A DNA stretch of 64,000 bases from JAJPHW01 sp963771505 (lineage in GTDB: Bacteria > Acidobacteriota > Terriglobia > Terriglobales > Acidobacteriaceae), in the NCBI GenBank assembly GCA_963771505.1, contig CAVYTO010000001.1:1054001-1118000 (forward strand), given 5' to 3'. The notes under the pieces were generated by a model, which was not told the DNA's origin, made no database searches, and was given only the letters and a program-made list of their open reading frames with translations. Of this stretch, positions 55,418 through 63,061 are shown piece after piece. Numbering within the stretch: the stretch's first letter is position 1; every line of letters starts with the position of its first letter. Both the position numbers and the translations under genes were made by a program.

Positions 55418-55717
55418 TCACTCTGGTTTTGTAGGATTAGTTTCAACTGGGACTACAGGTTTCTTGCGAAGCTTGCCGTGCTTTTCCACGTAATCCGTAA
55501 CATCTTTGACGGTGCGCATGCCTTCGGTGTCTTCATCGGACACCTGAAAGCTGAACTCTTCTTCCAGGGCCATTACCAACTCAACCTGATCGAGCGAGTC
55601 TGCGCCTAAATCGTCTACAAATACAGCGCTGGGCGTGATTTCGCTTTCGTCCACTCCGAGTTTTTCGGAGATCACCTGCCGTGCTTTGTCCGCTAACTCT
55701 TTGCTGCTGACTGCCAT
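55418..55717 (-). CDS. Second acyl carrier protein with C-terminal tail
   Basis: A 99-residue ACP with site VDDLGADSLDQVELVMALEEEF (Ser ~40). It is similar to AcpP next door but has a longer N-terminus and a ~20-residue basic, Pro-rich C-terminal tail (LRKKPVVPVETNPTKPE). The first gene of the operon. Duplication of acpP is likely. Whether it serves general fatty acid synthesis or a dedicated synthase cannot be told from sequence. Confidence 0.93.
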   Translation of the reverse strand: MAVSSKELADKARQVISEKLGVDESEITPSAVFVDDLGADSLDQVELVMALEEEFSFQVSDEDTEGMRTVKDVTDYVEKHGKLRKKPVVPVETNPTKPE

Positions 55718-55954
55718 TCCTCTTCACCTCGTCCGTCGTCGGGGGAAACTGCTAGTGTACTTGCGCACGGGAAGAAGTGTAAAGAATGAGCGGTTGCGCG
55801 CCGCCAGTTTAAATCCTAACCGCACGCTGTCACGACGGTCAATCTGCCGCCGCGCTCATCCCACTATTGGGAATAACGGTATAGATGGTGAATCAACGCG
55901 TACCGATTCGGCATTTGCTTGCGGCTTTGTGCGGAACGTCGCACACTGCTTCAT

Positions 55955-56404
55955 ATGAGAGCTGTCGTTCAGCGGGTCAGCCAGGCGAAGGTAAGCGTGG
56001 ACGGCAAGACGACTGGGGAGATCGGTGCCGGGCTGCTGGTTCTGCTGGGTGTAGGACGTGAAGATTCGCCGCAGGATGCGGAATATATGGCGCAGAAGAT
56101 CGTTTCTCTGCGCATATTCGAACATTCGCAAGGCAAGATGAATTTGTCGGTGAAAGATATCAACGGCAGCGTTCTGGCCGTGTCCCAATTCACCCTGTAT
56201 GGCGACGTCCGCCGGGGACGGCGTCCTTCGTTCGATTCCGCAGCGATGCCGGAGCAGGCGCGAATTCTCTATGAACTCTTCCAGGATAAAGTTCGCAAAC
56301 TGGGGGTCTCGTGCGCGAGCGGGCGATTTCAAGAGCACATGGTTGTGGAACTGGTGAATGACGGTCCGGTGACGATCCTGCTCGATTCCGCCAAGACGTT
56401 TTGA
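55955..56404 (+). CDS. dtd: D-aminoacyl-tRNA deacylase
   Basis: ATG 55955 (MRAVVQRVSQAKVSVDG) matches the family start; the frame is open back to 55919. Of ~149 residues, key motifs are GLLVLLGVGREDS, the SQFTLYGD stretch (SQxT motif) and NDGPVTILLDS (the GP cis-proline motif). It clears D-amino acids from mischarged tRNA. Divergent from the acp operon. Confidence 0.94.
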   Translation: MRAVVQRVSQAKVSVDGKTTGEIGAGLLVLLGVGREDSPQDAEYMAQKIVSLRIFEHSQGKMNLSVKDINGSVLAVSQFTLYGDVRRGRRPSFDSAAMPEQARILYELFQDKVRKLGVSCASGRFQEHMVVELVNDGPVTILLDSAKTF

Positions 56405-56492
56405 AGCGATACCGAACGGAAATCCAGTCGGCGAGCTGGCGGAACAACTCTTGCTACGCATGCGGCGCTTGTGACCGACTAGAATTTCGACA

Positions 56493-57380
56493 ATGCGGCC
56501 TGTATTCGACTGGAACCTGGGTGAGCGCATCGTCCAATTGGGCAAACGAACGCTACTCATGGGAGTGGTCAATGTCACGCCAGATTCGTTTTCTGACGGC
56601 GGACGATTTCTCGAGCCTGGAAAGGCAATCGCCCACGCTCTTCAATTGATTGCGGACGGGGCCAACATCATCGACGTCGGGGGCCAATCCACGCGACCGG
56701 GATCAAAGACTGACGCTGCGAAATCGTCTGCTTCTCCGCCAATTCCGGCGGAAAAGGAAATTGAGCGAGTTGTGCCCGTCATCGCCGCCGTGAAGAAACA
56801 ACGCCCGCAAATGATTTTGTCGGTGGATACCTATAGGGCTGCGGTGGCGCGCGCCGCATTCGATGCCGGCGCGGAGATTGTGAATGATGTAAGTGGCCTG
56901 ACGTGGGACCCAAAGATGGTCGCAACCGTGGCCGAACTGGGTTGTGGAGTGCTTCTCATGCACACGCGCGGGCGTCCGGAAGAGTGGCACGGGCAACCGG
57001 CAGCCTCGGACATCGTCACGCTGGTGAAGCGCGAACTCCGCGATCGCGCAGATGCGGCGGTCATGCGGGGAGTGAAGCGCGATCGCATTGTGCTCGATCC
57101 GGGCTTTGGCTTCGGCAAGAATTTCGAAGAAAACTATCCGCTGTTGCGTCGCTTCGACGAATTTCACTCATTGCGATATCCCATGGCGGCTGGAGTATCG
57201 CGGAAATCTTTTATCGGGCGAGCGGTTGCACGGGAAGGCCACGACGCTCTAGTGAGCGAACGGCTTTACGGAACTCTCGGGGCAGAGACGGTTGTCGTGC
57301 TGAAGGGGGCGCACATCATTCGCACCCACGATGTGAAAGCCACGGCTGACGCGATTCGGGTAGCGGATCTAGCGGCTTAG
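56493..57380 (+). CDS. folP: Dihydropteroate synthase
   Basis: A 295-residue DHPS with the pterin-binding signatures MGVVNVTPDSFSDGG (~26), IDVGGQSTRPG (~60), SVDTYRAAVA, NDVSGL, LDPGFGFGKNFEEN and SRKSFIG. It joins para-aminobenzoate to dihydropterin pyrophosphate in folate synthesis. It starts 88 bases after dtd. The ATG is preceded by a weak ribosome site. Confidence 0.95.
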   Translation: MRPVFDWNLGERIVQLGKRTLLMGVVNVTPDSFSDGGRFLEPGKAIAHALQLIADGANIIDVGGQSTRPGSKTDAAKSSASPPIPAEKEIERVVPVIAAVKKQRPQMILSVDTYRAAVARAAFDAGAEIVNDVSGLTWDPKMVATVAELGCGVLLMHTRGRPEEWHGQPAASDIVTLVKRELRDRADAAVMRGVKRDRIVLDPGFGFGKNFEENYPLLRRFDEFHSLRYPMAAGVSRKSFIGRAVAREGHDALVSERLYGTLGAETVVVLKGAHIIRTHDVKATADAIRVADLAA

Positions 57381-57502
57381 AATTCCTCATCGTTTCCCAT
57401 AACCTGCCCGCGAGTCACGCGGAAAATAAATTTTCTATGCGTAGAGCTGGCTGCTGCGTCCTGCACTAGGTACACTAACCACTCATTTCAGGAGGAAATT
57501 TT

Positions 57503-58339
57503 ATGGCAGACAGTGGAGCCGACTTCAAAAACGAACTACGCCAGGGCAAACCGAAGCTTGGCCTTTTCATTAATTCGCACAGCCCCACCGTTGCGGAGCA
57601 GCTTGCGCACAGCGGCTATGACTGGCTACTCGTGGACACGCAACATGGCCCGATGAATTACGAAAAGCTGTCCGCGATGCTTAGCGGGATCGCCAATGGC
57701 GGCGCGAGATCGATGGTGAGAGTGGGCGGCTACGACGATCGTCCGGGCATTCAGCAGGCCCTTGATCTGGGCGCGGACGGCGTCCTGGTTCCGTACATCA
57801 ATACCGCTGAAGAAGCGCGGCAGGCGATCAGCTGCACGAAGTACCCGACAGTAGGTACGAGGTCAGTGTATTTTCCGCAGCGCAGCATGAACAAGGCGGG
57901 ATTACTGGGGTACGCGGGAAATTTCAATAACAACGGCATCATCGCGTTACAAGTCGAAACCGCGTCGTGCATCGAAAATATTGAAGAGATTGCGGCCGTA
58001 CCGGGCGTGGACATTCTTTTCCTCGGGCAGAACGATCTCTGCATGTCCATGGGGCTCTACAATAAGTACGAATTTCCCCACATGTACACGTCCCCGGAAC
58101 TCGACGCTGCGACCAAGAAGCTGGTTGAGCACGCAAACAGGAATAAAGTCATCCTCGGGCTTTTTCTATTCGGGACTGCGCGGGTTGGCGAGTTCCTCGA
58201 CAAAGGATTCACCTTCATCAGCGTGGGCAACGACCTACATCACGTGCTCACTCAGGCCGGAGCCTACGTGGGCGACGTGGAGAAAGTGTCACAAGAAAAG
58301 GGCAAGGCGTGGAAGCGCAGGCCGACCGCGCTGTTTTAG
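57503..58339 (+). CDS. HpcH/HpaI aldolase-family protein
   Basis: The ATG follows a near-perfect AGGAGGAAA. The 278-residue class II pyruvate aldolase-type barrel has DWLLVDTQHGPMNYEKL (catalytic His ~51), RVGGYDDRPGIQQALDLGADGVLVPYI (Arg), QVETASCIENIEEIAAVPGVDILFLGQNDL (metal-binding Glu and Asp) and GFTFISVGNDLHHV. The natural substrate is unclear, possibly a 4-hydroxy-2-oxo acid. Likely monocistronic. Confidence 0.88.
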   Translation: MADSGADFKNELRQGKPKLGLFINSHSPTVAEQLAHSGYDWLLVDTQHGPMNYEKLSAMLSGIANGGARSMVRVGGYDDRPGIQQALDLGADGVLVPYINTAEEARQAISCTKYPTVGTRSVYFPQRSMNKAGLLGYAGNFNNNGIIALQVETASCIENIEEIAAVPGVDILFLGQNDLCMSMGLYNKYEFPHMYTSPELDAATKKLVEHANRNKVILGLFLFGTARVGEFLDKGFTFISVGNDLHHVLTQAGAYVGDVEKVSQEKGKAWKRRPTALF

Positions 58340-58417
58340 TGCGGGAGCGTTTTGACAATTTGTTGACAACTGCTTTGGGCGAGTAGTGGAGAATTCGCGT
58401 GTTCGAGCTTTCTTGTC

Positions 58418-58471
58418 CGCGGCCCGTGGGAGACTTCTCAAACCGCAATGGTTGGTAGAGGACGGGCCGCG
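58418..58471. ncRNA. Possible structured RNA: long stem enclosing two hairpins
   Basis: In the gap after the aldolase gene, CGCGGCCCGT (58418-58427) pairs perfectly with ACGGGCCGCG (58462-58471). Inside, GAG-ACTT-CTC and AACC-GCAAT-GGTT form two small hairpins, giving a three-way junction. No Rho-independent tail follows. It could be an untranslated regulatory element or a small RNA, or a chance palindrome in GC-rich DNA. Confidence 0.3.
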
Positions 58472-58527
58472 ATAAGAAGCAACCCGCAGTTCAAGCCCAG
58501 CCCGGCAAAACAACTAGGCTGTCCGGA

Positions 58528-58743
58528 CTACGGTGTCTCTTGTTCGGTGTGGACGGTGAGGGCGAGTCGGGGAACGAGCCGAGACGAAGCCCGGTTGATT
58601 CCCTGGAACCTCTTAGCATCGAACGATCTTGGAGTGTAAGCCTGGGCGATCACCGCATCCGACCACTTTTTTGCAGGAGTTTTAGGTTTTACAGCGGCTG
58701 GGTGGGACGGTAGGGTGGGCGGCGCTAGTTTCGACAAAGACAT
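58528..58743 (-). CDS. Small basic hypothetical protein (71 aa)
   Basis: A complete frame starts at an ATG with a strong Shine-Dalgarno (GAGGAGA, 8-base spacing). The 71-residue product is basic and rich in Pro, Ala and Lys at its N-terminus (PSHPAAVKPKTPAKK), has no membrane helix and matches no family known to me. The ribosome site is the main reason to accept it. It stands alone, reading away from the aspartate-box gene. Confidence 0.45.
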   Translation of the reverse strand: MSLSKLAPPTLPSHPAAVKPKTPAKKWSDAVIAQAYTPRSFDAKRFQGINRASSRLVPRLALTVHTEQETP

Positions 58744-58860
58744 CTTTCGATCTCCTCGACAAACCAGAAGATTAAAAATGAACTGTCCGGGTTGCCCAGA
58801 ATCTGCCGATTTTTAATTGCCGGGATTCCGTAACCGGACACGGCCAGTCGGAGTTGTGAA

Positions 58861-58893
58861 TAAAAAAACTGCCGGGCATAAGCCCGGCAGTCT
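58861..58893 (-). terminator. Rho-independent terminator for the Asp-box gene
   Basis: ACTGCCGGGC (58868-58877) pairs perfectly with GCCCGGCAGT (58882-58891) around an ATAA loop. Read on the minus strand, seven T follow the stem. It is 27 bases beyond the stop of the leftward gene at 58918. Confidence 0.9.
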
Positions 58894-58917
58894 ATTCTTT
58901 CCGCGAACTACACGTGC

Positions 58918-60429
58918 TTATTTCTTGGCGCTTCGCTTTGCTGAAGGGGGATAGAAGCCCTTCTCGGCGTGGTCGAACTCAATTGGGTCCGACAGGTGGT
59001 GAAGTGGCTTATCCCCTGCCGATGAACGTTGCGGGCCAACAGAATCAGCCGTGAGCCCCTGGGCGGTATACATCGGCTCGTTGTAAGCCGATCCAGACTT
59101 TGCGAACGCCACGGCGAAGACCCCGTGCGGAACGCCTTTGGTGAAAGCGGTTGCGATGTAATCGCCGACCATGAGGCCGTTTTGGGAGTTCGGCAACCAA
59201 CCAAGTTGCATCGGACCCGCGAGGGTGACGGGAGCGTTCCAGGTCGTTCCGGCGTTCGACGATGCGATAAAACCTACATAGAGCTGGCATGTTGCCGTCG
59301 TGCATTTGCTGTTGGAGTAATAGTAGTAGTGGACCCCGATGTGGGCGCCAGCACCGGCAGTCGTGGGGTCGATTCCGATTCCCGGAATGAAGTGGTCGAC
59401 GGTGCTAGTGACCGCATCGATCGGGATGCGGGCGACTGCTGTCCAATGCGCTCCGTCTTTAGAGGTGCTGTAAACCAGATCATTGGTCGAGCAGTTGGTT
59501 CGGAAGCGGCAATCTTCCCAAACTACGTAAATCGTTCCGGTGCCGTCGACTGCCGCAGTGGGAAGCGGGCCGCTGCGGATGCCACCCGCGTCGAGGTGGC
59601 TCTGGATCGAGGCGACGGTGTAGAACTTCGTCCAGCTCGCGCCGCCGTTCAGGGATCCAAAAACAGATATCCCGTTGGTCTCGATGGGAACGATGACTCG
59701 ACCATCCGGTTGCACCAAGGGTTGACCACCAATGCCTGAAACGCTGCCGAGCGGAGCTTTGGGCGCGCCCCAGGTGAGGCCGCCGTCTGACGATGTGCTC
59801 ATCAGGACGCCGTCGCCGGTAAATGGATTGTCCCACTCGACGTAGCAATTGCCGTAATACTTGCTGGTCTTGGAATTGTCGCAAACGATCCAGTTCTTGT
59901 CGGAACTGCTGGCGGTGGGGTCGATGCTGACGGGATTCTGCCAGGTCAGGCCGCCGTCGGTTGAACGGCTCACAATCACAGCCGGAGTCTGAAAGCTCGC
60001 GATGGGAAGCGAGTTGATCATCCAAACATTGTGCGCGGCATCGTAGGCGACCGCAGGGTCGCTGACTGCGGAGTATGGGCCGCTACCTTCGCCGGTGGTG
60101 ATGCCGGGCAGGAAGCCATGCGTCCAGGTCGCACCGCTGTCGGTAGAAGTTGCCCAGCCAATGTCGGTCGCGCCGCCGGGCGCGATGCGTCCGGTCTGAA
60201 ACGCGGAGACGATTGTCGAGCCGTAAGCGAAAGTGTGAGGTTCAACTTCGGTAGCATGTTGGCCGGGGCCAACCGTGAAAGGGTCGGAGCTGATTTGCAA
60301 AAGGCTTACCTGCGCCGCGGATAATCCCACGAGCAAAGCCAGGGTGAATGCGCTCATCAAGAAGGCGCGTAAGCAGTAGGTAAACGTAGAGTTACCACGA
60401 GTAGTATCCAAGGAAGTGCGATTGATCAC
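58918..60429 (-). CDS. Secreted protein with Asp-box (BNR/sialidase-fold) repeats
   Basis: The GTG at 60429 (after GAGGG) gives ~503 residues with a signal peptide (LMSAFTLALLVGLSAAQ). The frame is open to 60645, but the extra 72 residues lack homology and overlap the divergent ABC gene. Six Asp-box S-x-D-x-G-x-T-W motifs are visible (STDSGATW, STDGGLTW, SSDGGLTW, SLNGGASW, SKDGAHW, SSNAGTTW), as expected for a six-bladed propeller. The Arg triad and Glu/Tyr of true sialidases cannot be assigned with confidence, so it may be a carbohydrate-binding or lytic protein rather than a sialidase. Lys-rich C-terminus. Confidence 0.85.
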   Translation of the reverse strand: MINRTSLDTTRGNSTFTYCLRAFLMSAFTLALLVGLSAAQVSLLQISSDPFTVGPGQHATEVEPHTFAYGSTIVSAFQTGRIAPGGATDIGWATSTDSGATWTHGFLPGITTGEGSGPYSAVSDPAVAYDAAHNVWMINSLPIASFQTPAVIVSRSTDGGLTWQNPVSIDPTASSSDKNWIVCDNSKTSKYYGNCYVEWDNPFTGDGVLMSTSSDGGLTWGAPKAPLGSVSGIGGQPLVQPDGRVIVPIETNGISVFGSLNGGASWTKFYTVASIQSHLDAGGIRSGPLPTAAVDGTGTIYVVWEDCRFRTNCSTNDLVYSTSKDGAHWTAVARIPIDAVTSTVDHFIPGIGIDPTTAGAGAHIGVHYYYYSNSKCTTATCQLYVGFIASSNAGTTWNAPVTLAGPMQLGWLPNSQNGLMVGDYIATAFTKGVPHGVFAVAFAKSGSAYNEPMYTAQGLTADSVGPQRSSAGDKPLHHLSDPIEFDHAEKGFYPPSAKRSAKK

Positions 60430-60635
60430 GATTGGCCCTCGCCGAATAGATTTGTCAGAAGCTGAAACCGGTTGCAGCCTAAACGGGGAGACATTCGGGG
60501 AGCAACAATTTGGCAGAACATCGCCGTGGGGATGACGATATCCTGCAAGATAACTGATGTCAATGTGAAGAAGTTTGCACTTTCGGCGCGTCTGCGCTCG
60601 GACGAGGCTCGATTTGCTGCTGCTACCATAACCAG

Positions 60636-61637
60636 ATGCCGCCATTAGTAGAGATTCGCAATCTCACCATCCAATTTTCAGGAGCCAGGCGGGCGGCTGC
60701 TGTTCGCGACCTCAATCTCACTCTGGAATCAGGCGAAGTTTTGGGCCTGGTTGGGGAATCAGGTTCAGGCAAATCGGTGACTTCGCTTGCGCTGATGCGC
60801 CTGCTTCCGGCGCAGGCAGACGTTTCTGGCGAGATTCGAGTCTCGTTCGAAGGCCACAGCAACGGTCAGCCACAAGACTTGCTGCGGGTTCCCAGCGAGG
60901 ACGTGCGCCAGCTTCGCGGATTGAGGATGGCGATGATCTTTCAAGAGCCGATGACTGCGCTCAATCCTGTGATGCGGATAGGCGACCAGATTGCCGAGGC
61001 AGTGCATGCTCATCAAAAGATTTCCGCGAAAGATGCTGAGAAGCGAGCCATCGCGGCGTTAGATGAAGTGGCCATTCCGGATCCTGCGCGCCGAGCGAAA
61101 GATTATCCTTATCAACTTTCAGGTGGAATGAGGCAGCGGGTGATGATTGCGATGGCCATCGTGAACCGTCCGCAATTGCTGATAGCGGATGAGCCTACCA
61201 CCGCGCTGGACGTAACGATTCAGGCGCAGATTCTCGATCTGCTGGCGGATCTGCGGGCAAAATTCTCGCTGACGATGTTGTTTGTCTCGCACGATCTCGC
61301 GGTCGTTTCGCAAGTGTCAGACCGAGTCGCGGTGATGTATGCCGGCAGCGTCGTTGAGCTGGGCACGAAGGAGGACGTTTTTCACGCGCCCGGTCACCCG
61401 TATACCCGTGGACTCTTGAACGCGCTTCCGACCCTGCACACAGACCGGAACCAGCCTCTCAAGACGATTGAAGGATTCGTTCCTGCCTCGGCTGAGATGT
61501 CCGCGGGCTGCCCGTTCGCACCACGCTGCGAATTTCGCGTAGAGAGCTGTTCACAGCGCTTCCCCGAGCTTCTGGAGCTTGCTCCCGGACACTGGGCCCG
61601 GTGTCCGGTTTTGAATCCGGTTACAGCAAAGCAATGA
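60636..61637 (+). CDS. Oligopeptide/dipeptide ABC transporter ATP-binding protein (OppD/DppD type)
   Basis: A 333-residue ABC ATPase: Walker A GESGSGKS (~38), Q-loop FQEPMTALNPVMRIGDQ, signature LSGGMRQRV (~158), Walker B LLIADEPTTALD (~180) and the His switch in SHDLAVVSQ. The C-terminal oligo_HPY region with CPFAPRCEFR identifies the peptide/nickel transport class. No permease, binding protein or OppF gene is next to it, so it is an orphan here. Confidence 0.94.
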   Translation: MPPLVEIRNLTIQFSGARRAAAVRDLNLTLESGEVLGLVGESGSGKSVTSLALMRLLPAQADVSGEIRVSFEGHSNGQPQDLLRVPSEDVRQLRGLRMAMIFQEPMTALNPVMRIGDQIAEAVHAHQKISAKDAEKRAIAALDEVAIPDPARRAKDYPYQLSGGMRQRVMIAMAIVNRPQLLIADEPTTALDVTIQAQILDLLADLRAKFSLTMLFVSHDLAVVSQVSDRVAVMYAGSVVELGTKEDVFHAPGHPYTRGLLNALPTLHTDRNQPLKTIEGFVPASAEMSAGCPFAPRCEFRVESCSQRFPELLELAPGHWARCPVLNPVTAKQ

Positions 61638-61675
61638 CGTTCGGTCTATAATCCTCGGTTCGTGTCCGGTGATTC

Positions 61676-62443
61676 GTGCGAATTCTGTTGTTAAGCGACA
61701 TCCATGCCAATCTCGAAGCGCTGGACGCGTGCCTGGCGGTGGCCCCTGCCCACGATCTGGTGATGAACCTGGGTGACGTGGTTGGCTACGGAGCCAGCCC
61801 GACTGAGGTCATGGCCCGGTCACGCGGTCTCGGCGACCACTTTGTCCGCGGCAATCATGACAAGGCTGCGTGTGGTCTGATGGACATCCGGGATTTCAAT
61901 CCGATTGCCAGCTTCGCCGCGTTGTGGACCCGAGATCAACTCTCGCCTGAGAACATCGATTGGCTTCGTGCGCTGCCGCAGGGGCCGATCCGCCTCGACG
62001 GCGTCGATGATGTGCAGTTTGTTCACGGATCGCCAGCAGACGAAGATGAGTATGTGGTCACCCCGCAGGAATCACAGGCGCTCATGCAGCAGTCGTCGGT
62101 CACGCTAACGTTTTTTGGCCATACGCATCTTCAAGGTGCGTTTGCGGTCAGGGCTGGCGAAGAAGCCGATCGTAGCGAAGCGCTGTATCCGGAATACAAG
62201 ACGGTAGGCCAGGCTGAAACTCTCGAGCTGCAGCTGCGTGAGGGATACCGTTACATGATTAATCCCGGGTCGGTGGGGCAGCCTCGAGACGGAGACTGGC
62301 GGGCGGCGTTTGGGCTGCTGGATACGGATGGCAAAAGAGTGACCTTCTGCCGCGTGCCTTATCCGCTGAAGGAAGCGCAGGAAAAGATTCTTGCCGCCAA
62401 CCTGCCGCCGCGCCTGGCTTCGCGGCTGGCTGCGGGAAGATAA
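61676..62443 (+). CDS. Metallophosphoesterase (YfcE/MJ0936-like)
   Basis: A GTG-initiated 255-residue calcineurin-like phosphoesterase. Motif I is LLLSDIHANLEAL (DxH), then NLGDVVGYGASP (GDxxG), RGNHDKAACG (GNHD), FVHGSP and FFGHTHLQGAF (GHTH), ending with INPGSVGQPRDGD. All metal ligands are present. It hydrolyses a phosphodiester or phosphomonoester; the substrate is unknown. It sits 9 bases before the RNase H gene, so the two may be co-transcribed. Confidence 0.92.
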   Translation: MRILLLSDIHANLEALDACLAVAPAHDLVMNLGDVVGYGASPTEVMARSRGLGDHFVRGNHDKAACGLMDIRDFNPIASFAALWTRDQLSPENIDWLRALPQGPIRLDGVDDVQFVHGSPADEDEYVVTPQESQALMQQSSVTLTFFGHTHLQGAFAVRAGEEADRSEALYPEYKTVGQAETLELQLREGYRYMINPGSVGQPRDGDWRAAFGLLDTDGKRVTFCRVPYPLKEAQEKILAANLPPRLASRLAAGR

Positions 62444-62451
62444 GCCTGGGC

Positions 62452-63051
62452 ATGACACGCTCGCCGCTCACCGCCGATTTGTTTGAAACACGGGAGAGTC
62501 CCCCAGCACGTCACCTGGTCGCGTTTAGCGACGGTGGAGCTCGTGGAAATCCGGGGCCGAGCGGCTACGGAGTAGTGATTCAGGATGAAACCGGAGCCAA
62601 AGTTGCCGCGCTCAGCGAATATCTGGGTCACCAGACCAACAATTTCGCGGAATATCAGGGATTGATTGCCGCGTTGGAGTTCGCGGTGAAGCAGGATCGC
62701 AAGGCACTGAAAGTTTTGAGCGATTCCGAACTTTTAGTGCGCCAGATCAAGGGCATTTACAAGGTCAAGAATGCGGCCTTGCAGGACCTGCATGGGCGGG
62801 CGAAGCAGTTGATCGCGCAGCTTGAGTGGTTTTCCATCGGGCATGTGCTGCGGGGAAAAAACCAGCAGGCAGATGCCTTGGCCAACGCCGCGATGGATAA
62901 AGGGATGGGCCGAGCTCCTGCGAACGTTGCTGCGCCATCGCCCTCTCCGGCGAGGCTTGAATTCGACGGTGTCGTTCGCGAAGGAAAAATTCAGCTTCTT
63001 GAGGGCAGCCTTCCGGAGGGCACAAGGGTTCAAGTGCGAGTCAAGAAATAA
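62452..63051 (+). CDS. rnhA: Ribonuclease HI with added C-terminal beta tail
   Basis: The N-terminal ~145 residues are RNase HI: FSDGGARGNPGPSGYG (Asp), NNFAEYQGLIAALEFAV (Glu), LKVLSDSELLVRQIKG (Asp) and RGKNQQADALANAAMD (His absent, Asp present). This matches the archaeal/Bacillus type lacking the catalytic His. The last ~30 residues (LEFDGVVREGKIQLLEG then LPEGTRVQVRVK) resemble the small DUF104-type beta domain seen in antitoxin-like proteins, an uncommon fusion. It removes RNA from RNA-DNA hybrids. Confidence 0.88.
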   Translation: MTRSPLTADLFETRESPPARHLVAFSDGGARGNPGPSGYGVVIQDETGAKVAALSEYLGHQTNNFAEYQGLIAALEFAVKQDRKALKVLSDSELLVRQIKGIYKVKNAALQDLHGRAKQLIAQLEWFSIGHVLRGKNQQADALANAAMDKGMGRAPANVAAPSPSPARLEFDGVVREGKIQLLEGSLPEGTRVQVRVKK

Positions 63052-63061
63052 CCACTTAGGT

